64,000 bases of DNA from Sphingomonas sp. (GCF_017745215.1 NZ_JAGHZV010000002.1:62001-126000), one strand, 5' to 3'; shown: positions 24,435-34,027, counted from the stretch's first letter. Made by a program: numbers and translations. Notes: generated from the sequence alone by a model not told the origin.

Positions 24435-26519
24435 ATGCGCCTGCCGCTTCTTGCTTCGACTTTCCTCGTGCCCGTGCTGCTCGCCTCGTGCGCCAGCCAC
24501 GACACGCCCCCGCCGGTCACCGTCGTCGAAACCACGCCGGTCGCCGCCGAGCCAACTCCGCCGCCGCCGCCTCCCAAGCCCAGGCCGCAATATGGCAACT
24601 TCGGCTTCGACGAGAGCGGCATGGACAAGGGCGTCGCCCCGGGCGACGACTTTTATGCCTTCGCCAACGGAACCTGGGCCAAGACCACGGCCATTCCGTC
24701 CGACAAGTCGAACTATGGTTCGTTCAACCTGCTCGACGATCTGTCGAAGGACCGCACCCACCAGATCCTCGAGGAAGCCAAGGGCGATCCTGCCTCGAAG
24801 ATCGGCACCGCTTATGCGACCTATCTCGACACCGCTGCGATCGAGGCCAAGGGTCTCGCCCCGATCAAGCCCTGGCTCGACCAGGTCAAGGCGCTGAAGG
24901 GCAAGGCGGGCTATCCGGCGCTGATCGCCCAGGCGCGGATGAACGGCGTCGGCGGCCCCTTCGGCGCCTATGTCGGCCAGGACGACAAGGAGCCCGAAGT
25001 CTATGCGATGGGGCTCGGCCAGTCGGGCCTCGGCATGCCCGACCGCGACTATTATCTGTCGAAGGACGAGAAGCTCGCCCAGACCAAGGTCGCCTATGAG
25101 GCGCACCTCGCCAGGGTGCTGACGCTTGCCGGCGAGCCCAATGCCGCGGCGCGCGCCAAGGCGATCGTTGCGTTCGAGACCAGGATCGCCCAGGTCAGCT
25201 GGACGCGGATCGACAGCCGCGACGCCGACAAGACCTACAACAAGATGACCGTCGCCGAATTGCAGAAGAAGGCGCCGGGCTTCGACTTCGCGGGTTATTT
25301 CAAGGCGATGGGTGCCCCGGTCGACAGCGTGATCGTCGCGCAGCCGAGCGCGGTGACCGGGATCGCCAAGCTGGTCGCGACGACGCCGCTCGCGGTGCTC
25401 AAGGACCAGTTGCTGGTCCGCAGCCTCGACAATTTCGCCGATGTGCTGCCGAGCGCCTTCGACAAGGAGCAGTTCGCCTTCTACGGCACCACGCTCTCGG
25501 GCACGCCGGAGCAGGAAGTGCGCTGGAAGCGCGCGGTGAACTTCACCACCGATGCGCTGTCGGACGAAGTCTCCAAGGTCTATGTCGCGCGCTTCTTCCC
25601 GCCCGAGACCAAGAAGGCCGCGGACGAGATGGTGCGCAACATCATCGCCGCGATGGACCGCCGGATCGACAAGCTCGACTGGATGTCGCCCGAGACCAAG
25701 GTGAAGGCGCACGCCAAGCTCGCCTCGTTCCGCCCGAAGATCGGCTATCCCGACCAGTGGAAGGACTATTCGGACCTCCAGATCGTCGCGGGCGACGCCT
25801 TCGGCAACAACCTGCGTTCCAACCAATGGGGCGTCCGCGACAATCTCGCGCACCTCGGCAAGCCGCTCCAGCGCTGGGAATGGGGCATGACCCCGATGAC
25901 GGTGAACGCCTATGCCAATTTCGGCATGGTCGAGATCGTCTTCCCCGCCGCGATCCTGCAGCCGCCGTTCTTCGATCCCAACGCCGATCCGGCGGTGAAC
26001 TACGGCGGCATCGGCGCGGTGATCGGGCATGAGCTCAGCCACCATTTCGACGATCAGGGCGCCAAGTACGACGGTAGCGGACGCCTCACCGCCTGGTGGA
26101 CCCCTGCGGACGTCGCGGCGTTCAAGGCGCGCACCGATGCGCTCGTCGCCGAGTACGACCAGTACGAGCCGCTGCCCGGCATGCATGTGAAGGGCGCGCT
26201 GACGCTCGGCGAGAATGTCGCCGACCTCGCCGGCCTGACCGTGGCCTATGACGCGTACAAGACCTCGCTCGGCGGCCAGCCGGCGCCGGTGATCGACGGC
26301 TATTCGGGCGACCAGCGCTTCTACCTCGGCTGGGCGCAGGTGTGGCGGCGCAACTATCGCGAGGCGAACCTGCGCCAGCGTCTGCTCACGGATCCGCACA
26401 GCCCGTCGGAGCAGCGCACGTGGGTCGTGCGCAACCTCGACCCCTGGTATTCGGCCTATGCGCCGGATCCCGCCACCAAGCTGTTCCTGACGCCCGAGAA
26501 GCGCGTCCGCATCTGGTAA
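24435..26519 (+). CDS. M13 family zinc metallopeptidase, lipoprotein
   Basis: A 694-residue neprilysin/PepO-type metalloendopeptidase. The N-terminus is a lipoprotein signal (LLASC lipobox, Cys about residue 17), followed by a Pro-rich linker, so it is probably membrane-tethered in the periplasm. The zinc site is HELSH at 532-536 with the third ligand Glu593 in GENVADLAG; the family NAYxNF segment appears as NAYANFGMVEIVFPA, and the C-terminal arginine region includes DPHSP. GAGGA lies seven bases upstream of ATG 24435. It stands alone between the smpB unit and a probable hairpin terminator. The family cleaves short peptides. Confidence 0.9.
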   Translation: MRLPLLASTFLVPVLLASCASHDTPPPVTVVETTPVAAEPTPPPPPPKPRPQYGNFGFDESGMDKGVAPGDDFYAFANGTWAKTTAIPSDKSNYGSFNLLDDLSKDRTHQILEEAKGDPASKIGTAYATYLDTAAIEAKGLAPIKPWLDQVKALKGKAGYPALIAQARMNGVGGPFGAYVGQDDKEPEVYAMGLGQSGLGMPDRDYYLSKDEKLAQTKVAYEAHLARVLTLAGEPNAAARAKAIVAFETRIAQVSWTRIDSRDADKTYNKMTVAELQKKAPGFDFAGYFKAMGAPVDSVIVAQPSAVTGIAKLVATTPLAVLKDQLLVRSLDNFADVLPSAFDKEQFAFYGTTLSGTPEQEVRWKRAVNFTTDALSDEVSKVYVARFFPPETKKAADEMVRNIIAAMDRRIDKLDWMSPETKVKAHAKLASFRPKIGYPDQWKDYSDLQIVAGDAFGNNLRSNQWGVRDNLAHLGKPLQRWEWGMTPMTVNAYANFGMVEIVFPAAILQPPFFDPNADPAVNYGGIGAVIGHELSHHFDDQGAKYDGSGRLTAWWTPADVAAFKARTDALVAEYDQYEPLPGMHVKGALTLGENVADLAGLTVAYDAYKTSLGGQPAPVIDGYSGDQRFYLGWAQVWRRNYREANLRQRLLTDPHSPSEQRTWVVRNLDPWYSAYAPDPATKLFLTPEKRVRIW

Positions 26520-26536
26520 GGTAGAGGGTCAGGGAA

Positions 26537-26577
26537 GGGCGCGTCGGTCAGGTTCGGACGCGCCCCTCTCTCGTTCC
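26537..26577 (+). terminator. Hairpin downstream of the M13 peptidase, probable terminator
   Basis: GGGCGCGTC at 26537-26545 pairs with GACGCGCCC at 26557-26565 across an 11-base loop, followed by CTCTCTCGTTCC. The stem is strong but the U-tract is interrupted, so termination efficiency is uncertain. It could also serve the small minus-strand gene on the other side. Confidence 0.5.
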
Positions 26578-26612
26578 CATTCTACCGGTCGCGATCGGGT
26601 AAGCGCCGGCGC

Positions 26613-26792
26613 TCAGTGCCGGACATTCTCCAGCTGGCGCGCGGCATATTCGAGGCTGAACGCGAAGCCCTTGGCGTCGGCGCGCAAGTCGGCCTTGAAG
26701 CGCGCGACCGGATTGGACCAGGCGATCGCCAGGCCGATCGCCAGCGCGAGCATCACCGCGATGCCGATGCGCTCGCGCGAATCCCGTTGCAT
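26613..26792 (-). CDS. Small hypothetical membrane protein
   Basis: A 59-residue protein with one hydrophobic helix (IAVMLALAIGLAIAW, about residues 11-25), then an amphipathic basic/acidic tail. I do not recognise a family. GGAGG lies five bases upstream of ATG 26792, a better ribosome binding site than most genes here have, which supports it being real. GTG 26795 is an alternative start. It is divergent from the MHS transporter gene. Confidence 0.55.
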   Translation of the reverse strand: MQRDSRERIGIAVMLALAIGLAIAWSNPVARFKADLRADAKGFAFSLEYAARQLENVRH

Positions 26793-26905
26793 CACCGCCT
26801 CCCTTTGTTGCGGCCCTGGATGAACTGCCGTTAATCGCGCCGAGCTTGCGCGCGGATGAACGGCGGCGTAGCCGAAATGAAAATGGGACGGGTCGAGGGG
26901 ACAGG

Positions 26906-28180
26906 ATGATGACTGGCACGAATCCGGCGAGCCACCGCCGCATCCTCTTCGCGAGCCTCACGGGCACCTCGGTCGAATTCTACGATTTCTACATCTACGG
27001 CACCGCCGCGGCGCTGGTCTTCCCCGACCTCTTCTTCCCCGCGGCCGACCCGGCGCTGCGGCTGCTGGCCTCCTATGGCAGCTTCAGCATCGCCTTCTTC
27101 GCGCGGCCGCTGGGCGGGCTCGCCTTCGGCCATTTCGGCGACCGGCTGGGGCGCAAGTCCACACTCGTCGCCTCGCTGATGCTGATGGGCATCTCGACCG
27201 TGCTGATCGGCCTGCTCCCCGGCTATGCGATGGCGGGGGTCATGGCGCCGCTGCTGCTGAGCCTGCTGCGCTTCGGCCAGGGCTTCGGCCTCGGCGGCGA
27301 ATGGGGCGGGGCGAGCCTGCTCGCGGTCGAGAACGCGCCGCCGGGCAAGGCCTATTGGTACGGCAGCTTCCCGCCGCTCGGCGCGCCGGTGGGGTTCATC
27401 GCAGCGAACGGCCTGTTCCTGATCCTCGGCGCCTCGATGAGCGACCAGGCCTTCCACGACTGGGGCTGGCGCATCCCCTTCCTGCTGAGCGCGGTGCTGG
27501 TCGGCTTCGGCCTGTGGGTGCGGCTGAGCATCACCGAGACGCCAGAATTCAAGGAAGCGCTTGCCAAGGAGCCGCCGCCCAAGGTGCCGATGGGCGAGCT
27601 GCTCAGCGGCCACCTCAAGCCCACGCTTGCGGGCATCGCCGGCGCGGTCGCGTGCTTCGCGCTCTTCTACATCACCACCGTGTGGATGATGGGTTATGGC
27701 GCCAAGGTGCTGAAATACGACCGCGAGACGCTGCTCGCGGTCGAGCTCGGCGCGATCCTGTTCATGGCGGCGGGGATCCTCGTCGCGGGCAAGCTCGCCG
27801 ACCGGACGAGCGGCGGGACGATGCTGGGCTGGGGCTTCGCGGCGCTGATCGCGACCGGCCTCGCGATGCCCGCCTTCGTCGATTCGGGCTCGCTTGCGCT
27901 GCTCTTCGCCTGGCTGGCGATGGGGCTGTTCGTGATGGGCTTCGTCTACGGCCCGATCGGCGGCTGGCTGCCGAGCCTGTTTCCGGCGCGGGTGCGCTAC
28001 ACCGGCGTATCGGTGACGTTCAACGTCGCCGGGATCATCGGCGGCGGGCTGACGCCCTACATCGCCGAGATCCTGGTGCGCGAGGGCGGGATCAGCGCGG
28101 TCGGCTATTACCTCGTCGCCGCGGGCGTGCTCAGCGCGCTGGGGCTCACGCTGGCGAAGGCGAAGCGCGCAGCAGCGTGA
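26906..28180 (+). CDS. MFS transporter, metabolite:H+ symporter (MHS) type
   Basis: A 424-residue, 12-helix inner-membrane symporter. The MHS signatures are clear: SLTGTSVEFYDFYIYGTAAA (about residues 18-37), the motif A loop GHFGDRLGRKSTLV (about 80-93), GQGFGLGGEWGGA (about 124-136) and WRIPFLLSA. Family members carry carboxylates, shikimate, proline or betaine; the substrate here is unknown. ATG 26906 or 26909 follows GAGGGG. Its 3' end overlaps the convergent rsmD by 35 bases. Confidence 0.87.
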   Translation: MMTGTNPASHRRILFASLTGTSVEFYDFYIYGTAAALVFPDLFFPAADPALRLLASYGSFSIAFFARPLGGLAFGHFGDRLGRKSTLVASLMLMGISTVLIGLLPGYAMAGVMAPLLLSLLRFGQGFGLGGEWGGASLLAVENAPPGKAYWYGSFPPLGAPVGFIAANGLFLILGASMSDQAFHDWGWRIPFLLSAVLVGFGLWVRLSITETPEFKEALAKEPPPKVPMGELLSGHLKPTLAGIAGAVACFALFYITTVWMMGYGAKVLKYDRETLLAVELGAILFMAAGILVAGKLADRTSGGTMLGWGFAALIATGLAMPAFVDSGSLALLFAWLAMGLFVMGFVYGPIGGWLPSLFPARVRYTGVSVTFNVAGIIGGGLTPYIAEILVREGGISAVGYYLVAAGVLSALGLTLAKAKRAAA

Positions 28181-28697
28181 GCTGCGCCTTGCCGTGGACG
28201 CGCACCGCCTCGGCCTCGAAGCCCTGCACCTCGACGGCCTCGCCCTTGGCGGTCTCGACGCTGACCCAGGTCGCCGGGCCGGCCCAGCCGAGCCGCCCGA
28301 GCTTGTCGAGCGCAACCGAGCCGGCGCCGGTGCCATAGGGCGGGTCCATCAGGATCAGGTCGAGCGGCTTGGCCGCGGGCCCGAGTGCGAGCACCGAGCC
28401 GGCGCGGACCTCCGCCCCCTTGGCCCCCAGCTTGGCGATGTTCGCCTTGAGCGCATCGAGTGCCGCGCGGTCCTGCTCGACGAACAGGCACGAGGCCGCG
28501 CCGCGCGACAGCGCCTCGAGCCCCAGCGCGCCCGAACCGGCGAAGAGATCGGCGACCGCCAGCCCCTCGAAGCTGCCGATCCGGCTGGCGAGCATCGAGA
28601 ACAGCGCCTCGCGGGTGCGGTCGGCAGTGGGGCGAGTGGCATCGCCCTTGGGCGCGGCGAGCGGGCGGCCGCGCCAGTCGCCGGCGATGATCCTCAC
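28146..28697 (-). CDS. rsmD: 16S rRNA (guanine966-N2)-methyltransferase
   Basis: RsmD methylates G966 of 16S rRNA on assembled 30S particles. The 183-residue protein begins MRIIAGDWRGRPL, has the SAM motif ADLFAGSGALGLEALSRGA (about residues 48-66) and the catalytic DPPYGTG (about 118-124). The start is GTG 28697, overlapping the rluB stop as GTGA. Its 3' end overlaps the transporter gene on the other strand by 35 bases. Confidence 0.92.
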   Translation of the reverse strand: MRIIAGDWRGRPLAAPKGDATRPTADRTREALFSMLASRIGSFEGLAVADLFAGSGALGLEALSRGAASCLFVEQDRAALDALKANIAKLGAKGAEVRAGSVLALGPAAKPLDLILMDPPYGTGAGSVALDKLGRLGWAGPATWVSVETAKGEAVEVQGFEAEAVRVHGKAQLTLLRASPSPA

Positions 28698-29815
28698 GAA
28701 CGCGGGCCCTTGCGCGGCGGACGCGAGCCGGGGCGGGGACCCGAGCGCGGACCCGCAGGCTTGCGCGGGCGAGGCGCGTCGGTGCGCGGCGTGTCCTCGG
28801 CCGAGCGCGCGCGCGGAGCGGGCTTGCCGGCGGGACGCGCGGGGCGCTTGGGCTGCGCCGGCGCCGCTTCCTCGCCCTGCCGTTCGCGGAATGCCTTGGC
28901 GCGCGCGGCACGCGCCGGCTTGGCGACGCCGGCGCGGGGAGGACGGGCCTTGCCCGGCCCCGCCGGACGTGCGGGACGGCCCGTCGGAGCGGGAGCCGGC
29001 GCGGGCCTGGGCTTCTCCGCGCCAATCGGTTCGACCCCGAGCAGCCGGTCGGCGCGCGTCGGTGCCTTGCGGAAGTTGATGACGTCGGCCTGGCGGACCT
29101 CACCGATCGCCCCGGGCGGCAGGTCGGCGAGCACGAAGGGGCCGTAGCGCGTTCGGATCAAGCGGCTCACCTGGAGCCCCAGATGCTCGAGCACGCGGCG
29201 GACTTCGCGGTTCTTGCCTTCCTTGAGGGTCAGTTCGATCCAGGCGTTAGCGCCCGTGCGCCGCTCGAGATTGGCGTCGATCGCGCCGTAGCGGATGCCT
29301 TCGATCTCGACGCCTTCGATCAGCGCCTCGAGCTGCTCCTGGCTGACGTTGCCGAAGGTGCGCGCGCGGTAGCTGCGCTCGACACCCGTCGCGGGGAGCT
29401 CGAGCAGGCGCTTCAGCTCGCCGTCGGTGGTGAGGAGCAACAGCCCCTCGGTGTTCAGGTCGAGCCGGCCGACGGGGACGAGTCGGGGGAGGCCGCGCGG
29501 CAGCTTGTCGTAGATCGTCGGGCGGCCCTTGGGGTCGCGCTCGGTGACGAGCAGGCCGGTGGGCTTGTGGTAGAGGAACAGACGCGCGGGCGCCGCCGCC
29601 TGGACGGGCTTGCCGTCGACGGTCACGCCGCGGAGCGAGGTCAGGAGGGTGGCGGGGGTATCGATCGCCTTGCCGTCGATCGCGACGCGGCCCTCGGCGA
29701 TCATCCGCTCGATCTCGCGGCGCGAGGCGATGCCGGCGCGCGCGAGCAGCTTGGCGATGCGCTGGGTCGCCTGGCCGGATGGAGCCGGGCTTGATTTGGG
29801 TTCTGGCGGGGCCAC
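28694..29815 (-). CDS. rluB: 23S rRNA pseudouridine synthase RluB-type, with long basic tail
   Basis: A 373-residue member of the RsuA/RluB/E/F family, which isomerises specific uridines in rRNA. An S4 RNA-binding domain (ARAGIASRREIERMIAEGRV, about residues 24-43) is followed by the catalytic domain with GRLDLNTEGLLLLTTDGEL (catalytic Asp) and EGKNREVRRVLEHLG. The last 120 or so residues are an Arg/Pro/Ala/Lys-rich low-complexity tail, likely disordered and RNA-binding. Start is GTG 29815 with AGGA seven bases upstream. It is divergent from a response regulator gene. RluB rather than RluE/F is judged from resemblance. Confidence 0.82.
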   Translation of the reverse strand: MAPPEPKSSPAPSGQATQRIAKLLARAGIASRREIERMIAEGRVAIDGKAIDTPATLLTSLRGVTVDGKPVQAAAPARLFLYHKPTGLLVTERDPKGRPTIYDKLPRGLPRLVPVGRLDLNTEGLLLLTTDGELKRLLELPATGVERSYRARTFGNVSQEQLEALIEGVEIEGIRYGAIDANLERRTGANAWIELTLKEGKNREVRRVLEHLGLQVSRLIRTRYGPFVLADLPPGAIGEVRQADVINFRKAPTRADRLLGVEPIGAEKPRPAPAPAPTGRPARPAGPGKARPPRAGVAKPARAARAKAFRERQGEEAAPAQPKRPARPAGKPAPRARSAEDTPRTDAPRPRKPAGPRSGPRPGSRPPRKGPRS

Positions 29816-29946
29816 GTGGCGGTCCTATATCGATTGTGTGGGACGCACCAAAAAATAATTGCGCCCGAGAAAGGGTCCGCGCGTTACAATGGCCTGGAGC
29901 CGGATGCAAAGCCCGGTTTGCGTGCCCTGGGGTGAGCGTCGAAGCG

Positions 29947-30378
29947 ATGATTTTCCGGCGGAAGAAGCGGCGGATCGAGCGGGTCCTGGTCGTCGAGGAC
30001 GAAGCGCTGGTCGCGTTCGACACCGAGCATTTCCTGCGCGACGCGGGGTTCGACATCGTCGCGACGCTCGATCGCGTCGCAGATGCCCTGGCGATCATCG
30101 CACGCGAGCCGGGGATCGACCTGGTGCTGCTCGACCTCCATCTGGCCGACGGCAGCGGCATCGACGTGGCGCGCGCGGCGCATGCGGCGGAGATGCACGT
30201 GCTGTTCGTAACCGGCAGCTGCCCGGGCGAAGCGCAGGCGCTGGCGGCCGGCTGCCTCGCCAAGCCCTATCCGCAGCGCGACCTGCTCGCGGCGATCGAC
30301 GCGATCGAATCGGTGCTCGACGGGGTGGTGCCCAAGAAGCTGCCGCAGGGGTTCAGCCTGTTCCGCAAGGCGGCTTGA
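29947..30378 (+). CDS. Single-domain response regulator (CheY-like)
   Basis: A 143-residue receiver domain without an output domain. After a basic start (MIFRRKKRRIERV) come the acidic pair EDE at 17-19, phospho-acceptor Asp63 in LVLLDLHLADGSG, Thr89 in FVTGS and Lys106 in LAKPYPQ. The short C-terminal extension ends KKLPQGFSLFRKA. No kinase is adjacent; in alphaproteobacteria such regulators often serve phosphorelays or HWE kinases. An in-frame GTG at 29932 is an alternative start. The 130-base divergent gap to rluB contains AT-rich sequence suitable for promoters. Confidence 0.82.
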   Translation: MIFRRKKRRIERVLVVEDEALVAFDTEHFLRDAGFDIVATLDRVADALAIIAREPGIDLVLLDLHLADGSGIDVARAAHAAEMHVLFVTGSCPGEAQALAAGCLAKPYPQRDLLAAIDAIESVLDGVVPKKLPQGFSLFRKAA

Positions 30379-30398
30379 TTCAACTTCAACCTACAAGT

Positions 30399-30482
30399 CG
30401 TCCTCCCGGCGAAAGCCGGGACCCAGGGTCGCGAGCGACGTCCTGCTTGGCTCTGGGTCCCGGCTTTCGCCGGGATGACGGC
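30399..30482. repeat. Dispersed extragenic palindrome, copy E
   Basis: Arms beginning CGTCCTCCCGGCGAAAGCC and ending CTTTCGCCGGGATGACGG. The loop contains GCGAGCGACGTCCT, the motif shared with copies F and I. It lies between the convergent response regulator and Rieske oxygenase genes. Confidence 0.93.
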
Positions 30483-30493
30483 GGTTGGTGCGG

Positions 30494-31624
30494 CTAAGCC
30501 AGCGCCCGCTCCACCGCGTCGTGGAAATGCCGAACGCCCTGTTCGAGTGTCCCCAGCGTGATCCGCGCCACGGCGCCCGACGCCAGGCCCTGCTGGCCCA
30601 GCTCCGCCGCGCGGAAGTCCTCGCTCGCGAAGACACCGCCGTCGAGCAGAGTCCAGCTCCGCTCCCAATGGTCGCGCGCCTTGTCGGTGGCGGGCGGCTC
30701 CGGGATCAGCATGAAGTCCTCGACGAGCACGCGGTCGGCCGCCTTGGGCATCAGCACCATCAGGTTGATATAGTCGGGGCTGACGATCAGCACCGTCGCC
30801 GGGAACATCTGGTAGGTGTAGGTGATCGCCCCGCGCAGCACCGCCCAGTCCTGTGACGAGAGCGTCGCATCGTCAGCCGCGCGGCCCACCGCCGAGCGCT
30901 GGTGCGGGCCGATCGCGTCGGCGCTGGTCACGCCGTCCTTGAAGAAGGGCCCGATCGTCGCCGAATGGAGCCGCGCGACATGGTAGCTCTCGAGGAAGGC
31001 GTCCATGATCAGCTTCCAGTTCGCCGCGACGTCGTGGGTGCGGCGGCGGAAGAGGTGCTGGCCGCCGAGGTCGAACGCTTCGAAGTCGTGCGCGAGCGTC
31101 TCGGCTTCGGCGAAGTCCGCGCTCTCGTCGAAGGCGAACCAGATCAGCCCGCCCGCCTCGCGGGTGGGGAGGCGCTTGAGGCCATAGGCTGCCTTGTCGA
31201 GCCCGGGGAAGGTTTCGGCGCGGGGGATGCCCGCCAGCGCCCCGTCGAGGCCATAGGCCCAGGCGTGATAGGGGCAGACGAGCCGCGGCGCCTTCACTGC
31301 CTCGCAGCCTTCCACCAGCCGCGTGCCGCGATGCCGGCAGACGTTGAGGAAGACATGCGCTTCGCCATGCTTGTCGCGCGTGATGAGCAGCGGCTTGCCG
31401 AAGCCGTCGTGCGGCACCGCCATGTTGGGCTGGGGGAGCAGCGCGGAGGGGGCGATCACCAGCGGTCGGCGCGCGAAGATCCGGTCCCGCTCGGCGGCGA
31501 AGCGTTCGGGATCGGTATAGGCGCTGGCCGCGACATAGCTGATCGCCGTACCCGGCCGCGAGCCGCCCCGCGCCAGAACCTGCGCCAGGGCGAGCTGGCC
31601 CTCGGTGGGCGTGCGCGCGTTCAT
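30494..31624 (-). CDS. Rieske non-heme iron oxygenase, alpha subunit
   Basis: A 376-residue terminal oxygenase of the ring-hydroxylating type. The Rieske cluster ligands are Cys96 and His98 (CRHRG) and Cys117 and His120 (CPYHAW). The mononuclear iron site is in [19 protein letters not shown]: His215 and His220, with Glu212 where naphthalene dioxygenase has the bridging Asp. A bridging Glu is known from carnitine/betaine-type oxygenases, so the substrate may be a small quaternary amine or a similar compound rather than an aromatic ring; this is inference. No ferredoxin or reductase gene is adjacent. It is divergent from ampG across 67 bases. Confidence 0.87.
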   Translation of the reverse strand: MNARTPTEGQLALAQVLARGGSRPGTAISYVAASAYTDPERFAAERDRIFARRPLVIAPSALLPQPNMAVPHDGFGKPLLITRDKHGEAHVFLNVCRHRGTRLVEGCEAVKAPRLVCPYHAWAYGLDGALAGIPRAETFPGLDKAAYGLKRLPTREAGGLIWFAFDESADFAEAETLAHDFEAFDLGGQHLFRRRTHDVAANWKLIMDAFLESYHVARLHSATIGPFFKDGVTSADAIGPHQRSAVGRAADDATLSSQDWAVLRGAITYTYQMFPATVLIVSPDYINLMVLMPKAADRVLVEDFMLIPEPPATDKARDHWERSWTLLDGGVFASEDFRAAELGQQGLASGAVARITLGTLEQGVRHFHDAVERALA

Positions 31625-31691
31625 GCCTCTCCTCTGGCCTTCCTGGTATTTCGCGCTAGTTTCGGCGCGATTTCGAGGAGGGGCAAGCGGA

Positions 31692-33074
31692 ATGAGTGAA
31701 TGGTGGGTCGGCGCATTCGTCGCCGTGGTGGTTGCCCTGGGGCTCCTCGCGCGGCTGCCCGTCTTCCGACGCGCGCTCGAACCGGTTCGTCCCTACACCG
31801 AAAAGGAGACGATCGCCGCCTTCATGCTCGGCGTTTCCTCCGGCTTCCCCTACGCCATGATCGGCGCGACTCTCACCACCCGCCTCGCCCAGAGCGGGAT
31901 CGACAAGAAGACGATCACGGCCTTCACGCTCGCCTTCCTCGTGTACAACCTCAAGCCCTTCTGGGCGTGGATCGTCGAGGGCGTCCGGCTGCCGCTGATC
32001 GGCAGCCTCGGCCAGCGCGTTTCCTGGCTGCTGTTCGCGGGCGTGCTGGTGATGGCGGCTGTGCTCAACCTCGCGCTGGTCGACCCGGCGGCGAGCCTCA
32101 GTGCGACGGTGACCGCGGCGATCCTCGTCGGCATCGCCGGCGCGACCTACGACATCGTCATCGATGCCTATCGCATCGAGACGCTCAAGCCCTATCAGCT
32201 CGGCGTCGGCTCGGGGATGACGCAATACGGCTGGCGCATCGGCTCGGTGATGGCAGGCGCGCTCGCGCTGGTGATCTCGGCGCGGCTGGGCTGGACCGTC
32301 GGCTATGCGCTCTGCGCGGTCTTCGCGCTGCCGGCGATGCTCACCGGTCTGGTCCTCGGCGAGCCCGAGCGGCACCAGGAGCCCAAGGAGCGGCGCGGCG
32401 CGGGCGAAGTCGTCCAATCGATCGTCGGGCCCTTCGTCGAATTCTTCCGGCGGCAGGGCGCCTGGCTCGTGCTGCTGTTCATCCTGATCCACAAGATCGG
32501 CGACACCCTGGGCCAGTTGACCGTGCGGCTTCTCTACAACGACCTCGGCTATTCGAACGACGAGATCGCGCTCTACGACATCGGCGTGGGCTTCTGGGCC
32601 TATCTGCTCGGCATCTTCGCGGGCGGCGCGCTCTATGCGCGGATCGGGATGAAGCGATCGGTGCTGCTCAGCCTCGTGCTGATGGCGGTCTCGAATGCGA
32701 GCTTCGCGGGGCTGGCGGCGATCGGTCACGACAATCTGGCGATGGCCGGCGCGCAGGGCTTCGAGAATTTCGCGAGCGGCATCGGCGGCGTGACCGTGAT
32801 CGCCTATTTCTCGGCGCTCACCAATTTGCGCTATACCGCGGCGCAATATGCGCTGATCTCGGCGGCGGCGAGCATCGTCGGGCGGCTGATCACCGGGACG
32901 ACCGCGGGCGCGATGGTCGAAGCGTTCGGCTTCGTGAACTTCTACCTCTTCACCACCGTGATCGCGCTGCCCGGCGTATTCCTGTTCTGGTGGATGATGC
33001 GTACGGGCCTGGTCGATCGCTCGATCGGCACGGCGGGGACCGAGGAACCCGCGGAAGCGAAGCCCGCGGGCTGA
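31692..33074 (+). CDS. ampG: AmpG-family muropeptide permease
   Basis: A 460-residue MFS transporter of the AmpG group, which imports anhydro-muropeptides released by lytic transglycosylases for recycling. Visible family segments are [20 protein letters not shown] (about residues 43-62), [19 protein letters not shown] (about 154-172) and, near the C-terminus, [20 protein letters not shown] with [16 protein letters not shown] 31692 follows a GAGGAGG. The DUF2939 gene begins 15 bases after the stop. Slt, encoded 10 kb away, would supply substrate. Confidence 0.87.
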   Translation: MSEWWVGAFVAVVVALGLLARLPVFRRALEPVRPYTEKETIAAFMLGVSSGFPYAMIGATLTTRLAQSGIDKKTITAFTLAFLVYNLKPFWAWIVEGVRLPLIGSLGQRVSWLLFAGVLVMAAVLNLALVDPAASLSATVTAAILVGIAGATYDIVIDAYRIETLKPYQLGVGSGMTQYGWRIGSVMAGALALVISARLGWTVGYALCAVFALPAMLTGLVLGEPERHQEPKERRGAGEVVQSIVGPFVEFFRRQGAWLVLLFILIHKIGDTLGQLTVRLLYNDLGYSNDEIALYDIGVGFWAYLLGIFAGGALYARIGMKRSVLLSLVLMAVSNASFAGLAAIGHDNLAMAGAQGFENFASGIGGVTVIAYFSALTNLRYTAAQYALISAAASIVGRLITGTTAGAMVEAFGFVNFYLFTTVIALPGVFLFWWMMRTGLVDRSIGTAGTEEPAEAKPAG

Positions 33075-33089
33075 ACGAAGGAATTGGTC

Positions 33090-33620
33090 GTGAAGCGTAT
33101 GATTGCCGCGCTCCTGCTGGTCGCGGCGGTGGCGGGAGCGGGCTGGTATTTCGGGTCGCCCTGGTGGACCCTGTGGCAAATGAAGACCGCCGCCGAGGCG
33201 TCCGACGTCAAGGCGCTCTCGGCCTATGTCGACTATCCAGCGCTGCGGCATGACCTGCGCCATCAGTACGCGATCCGGCTGCGCGGGAGCACGCCGGCGA
33301 GCGCAGTCGGGCGGATCGTGCGCGGTGCGCTGGCGCGCGGGGCGGTCGAAGTGTTCGCGCGGCCCGAGGGCGTGCGGCTGATGTTCGTCTCATCGCCGGT
33401 CACTTCGGCGATCGGGCTCAAGGGCCCGGCGATCCAGGCCGATCGGATGCGGATGCGCTACGAGGGGCCGAACCAGTTCCGCCTCGTCGATCCTGCACCG
33501 GGCGGCGCGGCGCTGACCTTCCGGCGCTACGGGTTGGGCTGGAAGCTCTCGGGGCTGACGTTGCCCGGCCATATCTCGTCAGACGCGCCGGACATCGCTC
33601 CCTCCAGTGGCAGCCCATAG
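33090..33620 (+). CDS. DUF2939 exported protein
   Basis: A 176-residue protein with an N-terminal hydrophobic segment (MIAALLLVAAVAGAGWYFGSP) that is a signal peptide or anchor, then the DUF2939 pattern WTLWQMKTAAEASDVKALSAYVDYPALRHDLR. The role of the family is unknown. GTG 33090 is chosen because AAGGA lies seven bases upstream; TTG 33084 and ATG 33099 are alternatives. It follows ampG closely and overlaps the DUF6628 gene on the other strand by 94 bases. Confidence 0.78.
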   Translation: MKRMIAALLLVAAVAGAGWYFGSPWWTLWQMKTAAEASDVKALSAYVDYPALRHDLRHQYAIRLRGSTPASAVGRIVRGALARGAVEVFARPEGVRLMFVSSPVTSAIGLKGPAIQADRMRMRYEGPNQFRLVDPAPGGAALTFRRYGLGWKLSGLTLPGHISSDAPDIAPSSGSP

Positions 33621-34027
33621 TCCGCGAAGGCTTGCGCCACTGCCGTCGCCGCGGCGAGGGGGCCGACCGCGATGCCCGCATCGCCGACGCCGAGCATGTC
33701 CGCGAGGAGATAGGCGGCCGCGCGCCGATTGTGGCGCGCATGGCCCACGGCACCCAGCAGCGCCGCCTCGGGGCCGGTCATCCGCCGGCAGCACCAGGGC
33801 GCGATCTGGATCGGCTGGGCGGAGGCGGTGGAGAGTTCCTGCACGAGCAGCCGCATCAGCACCAGCGGGCGGCGGAAGGACTTGCCGAAGGCGGTGATGA
33901 AGGCGTGCGCCGCCGCGGCGTCCTGTAGGCCGTGCGCGCCCATCTGACGGACGCCGAACAGGAACAGCCGCGCGCCGGCGTCCTCGGGCTGGATCGCGGG
34001 CAGGGCATGAGTGAGCGAGGGGGGCAT
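33527..34027 (-). CDS. DUF6628 family protein
   Basis: A 166-residue protein resembling the sphingomonad DUF6628 family, recognised from PAIQPEDAGARLFLFGVRQMGAHGL and RRPLVLMRLLVQEL. A conserved-looking double cysteine occurs in IAPWCCRRMTGPEAALLGA (about residues 74-92). No signal peptide or membrane helix is evident. Function unknown. Its promoter region carries two overlapping dyads at 34074-34102. The 3' end overlaps the DUF2939 gene by 94 bases on the opposite strand. Confidence 0.72.
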   Translation of the reverse strand: MPPSLTHALPAIQPEDAGARLFLFGVRQMGAHGLQDAAAAHAFITAFGKSFRRPLVLMRLLVQELSTASAQPIQIAPWCCRRMTGPEAALLGAVGHARHNRRAAAYLLADMLGVGDAGIAVGPLAAATAVAQAFADYGLPLEGAMSGASDEIWPGNVSPESFQPNP

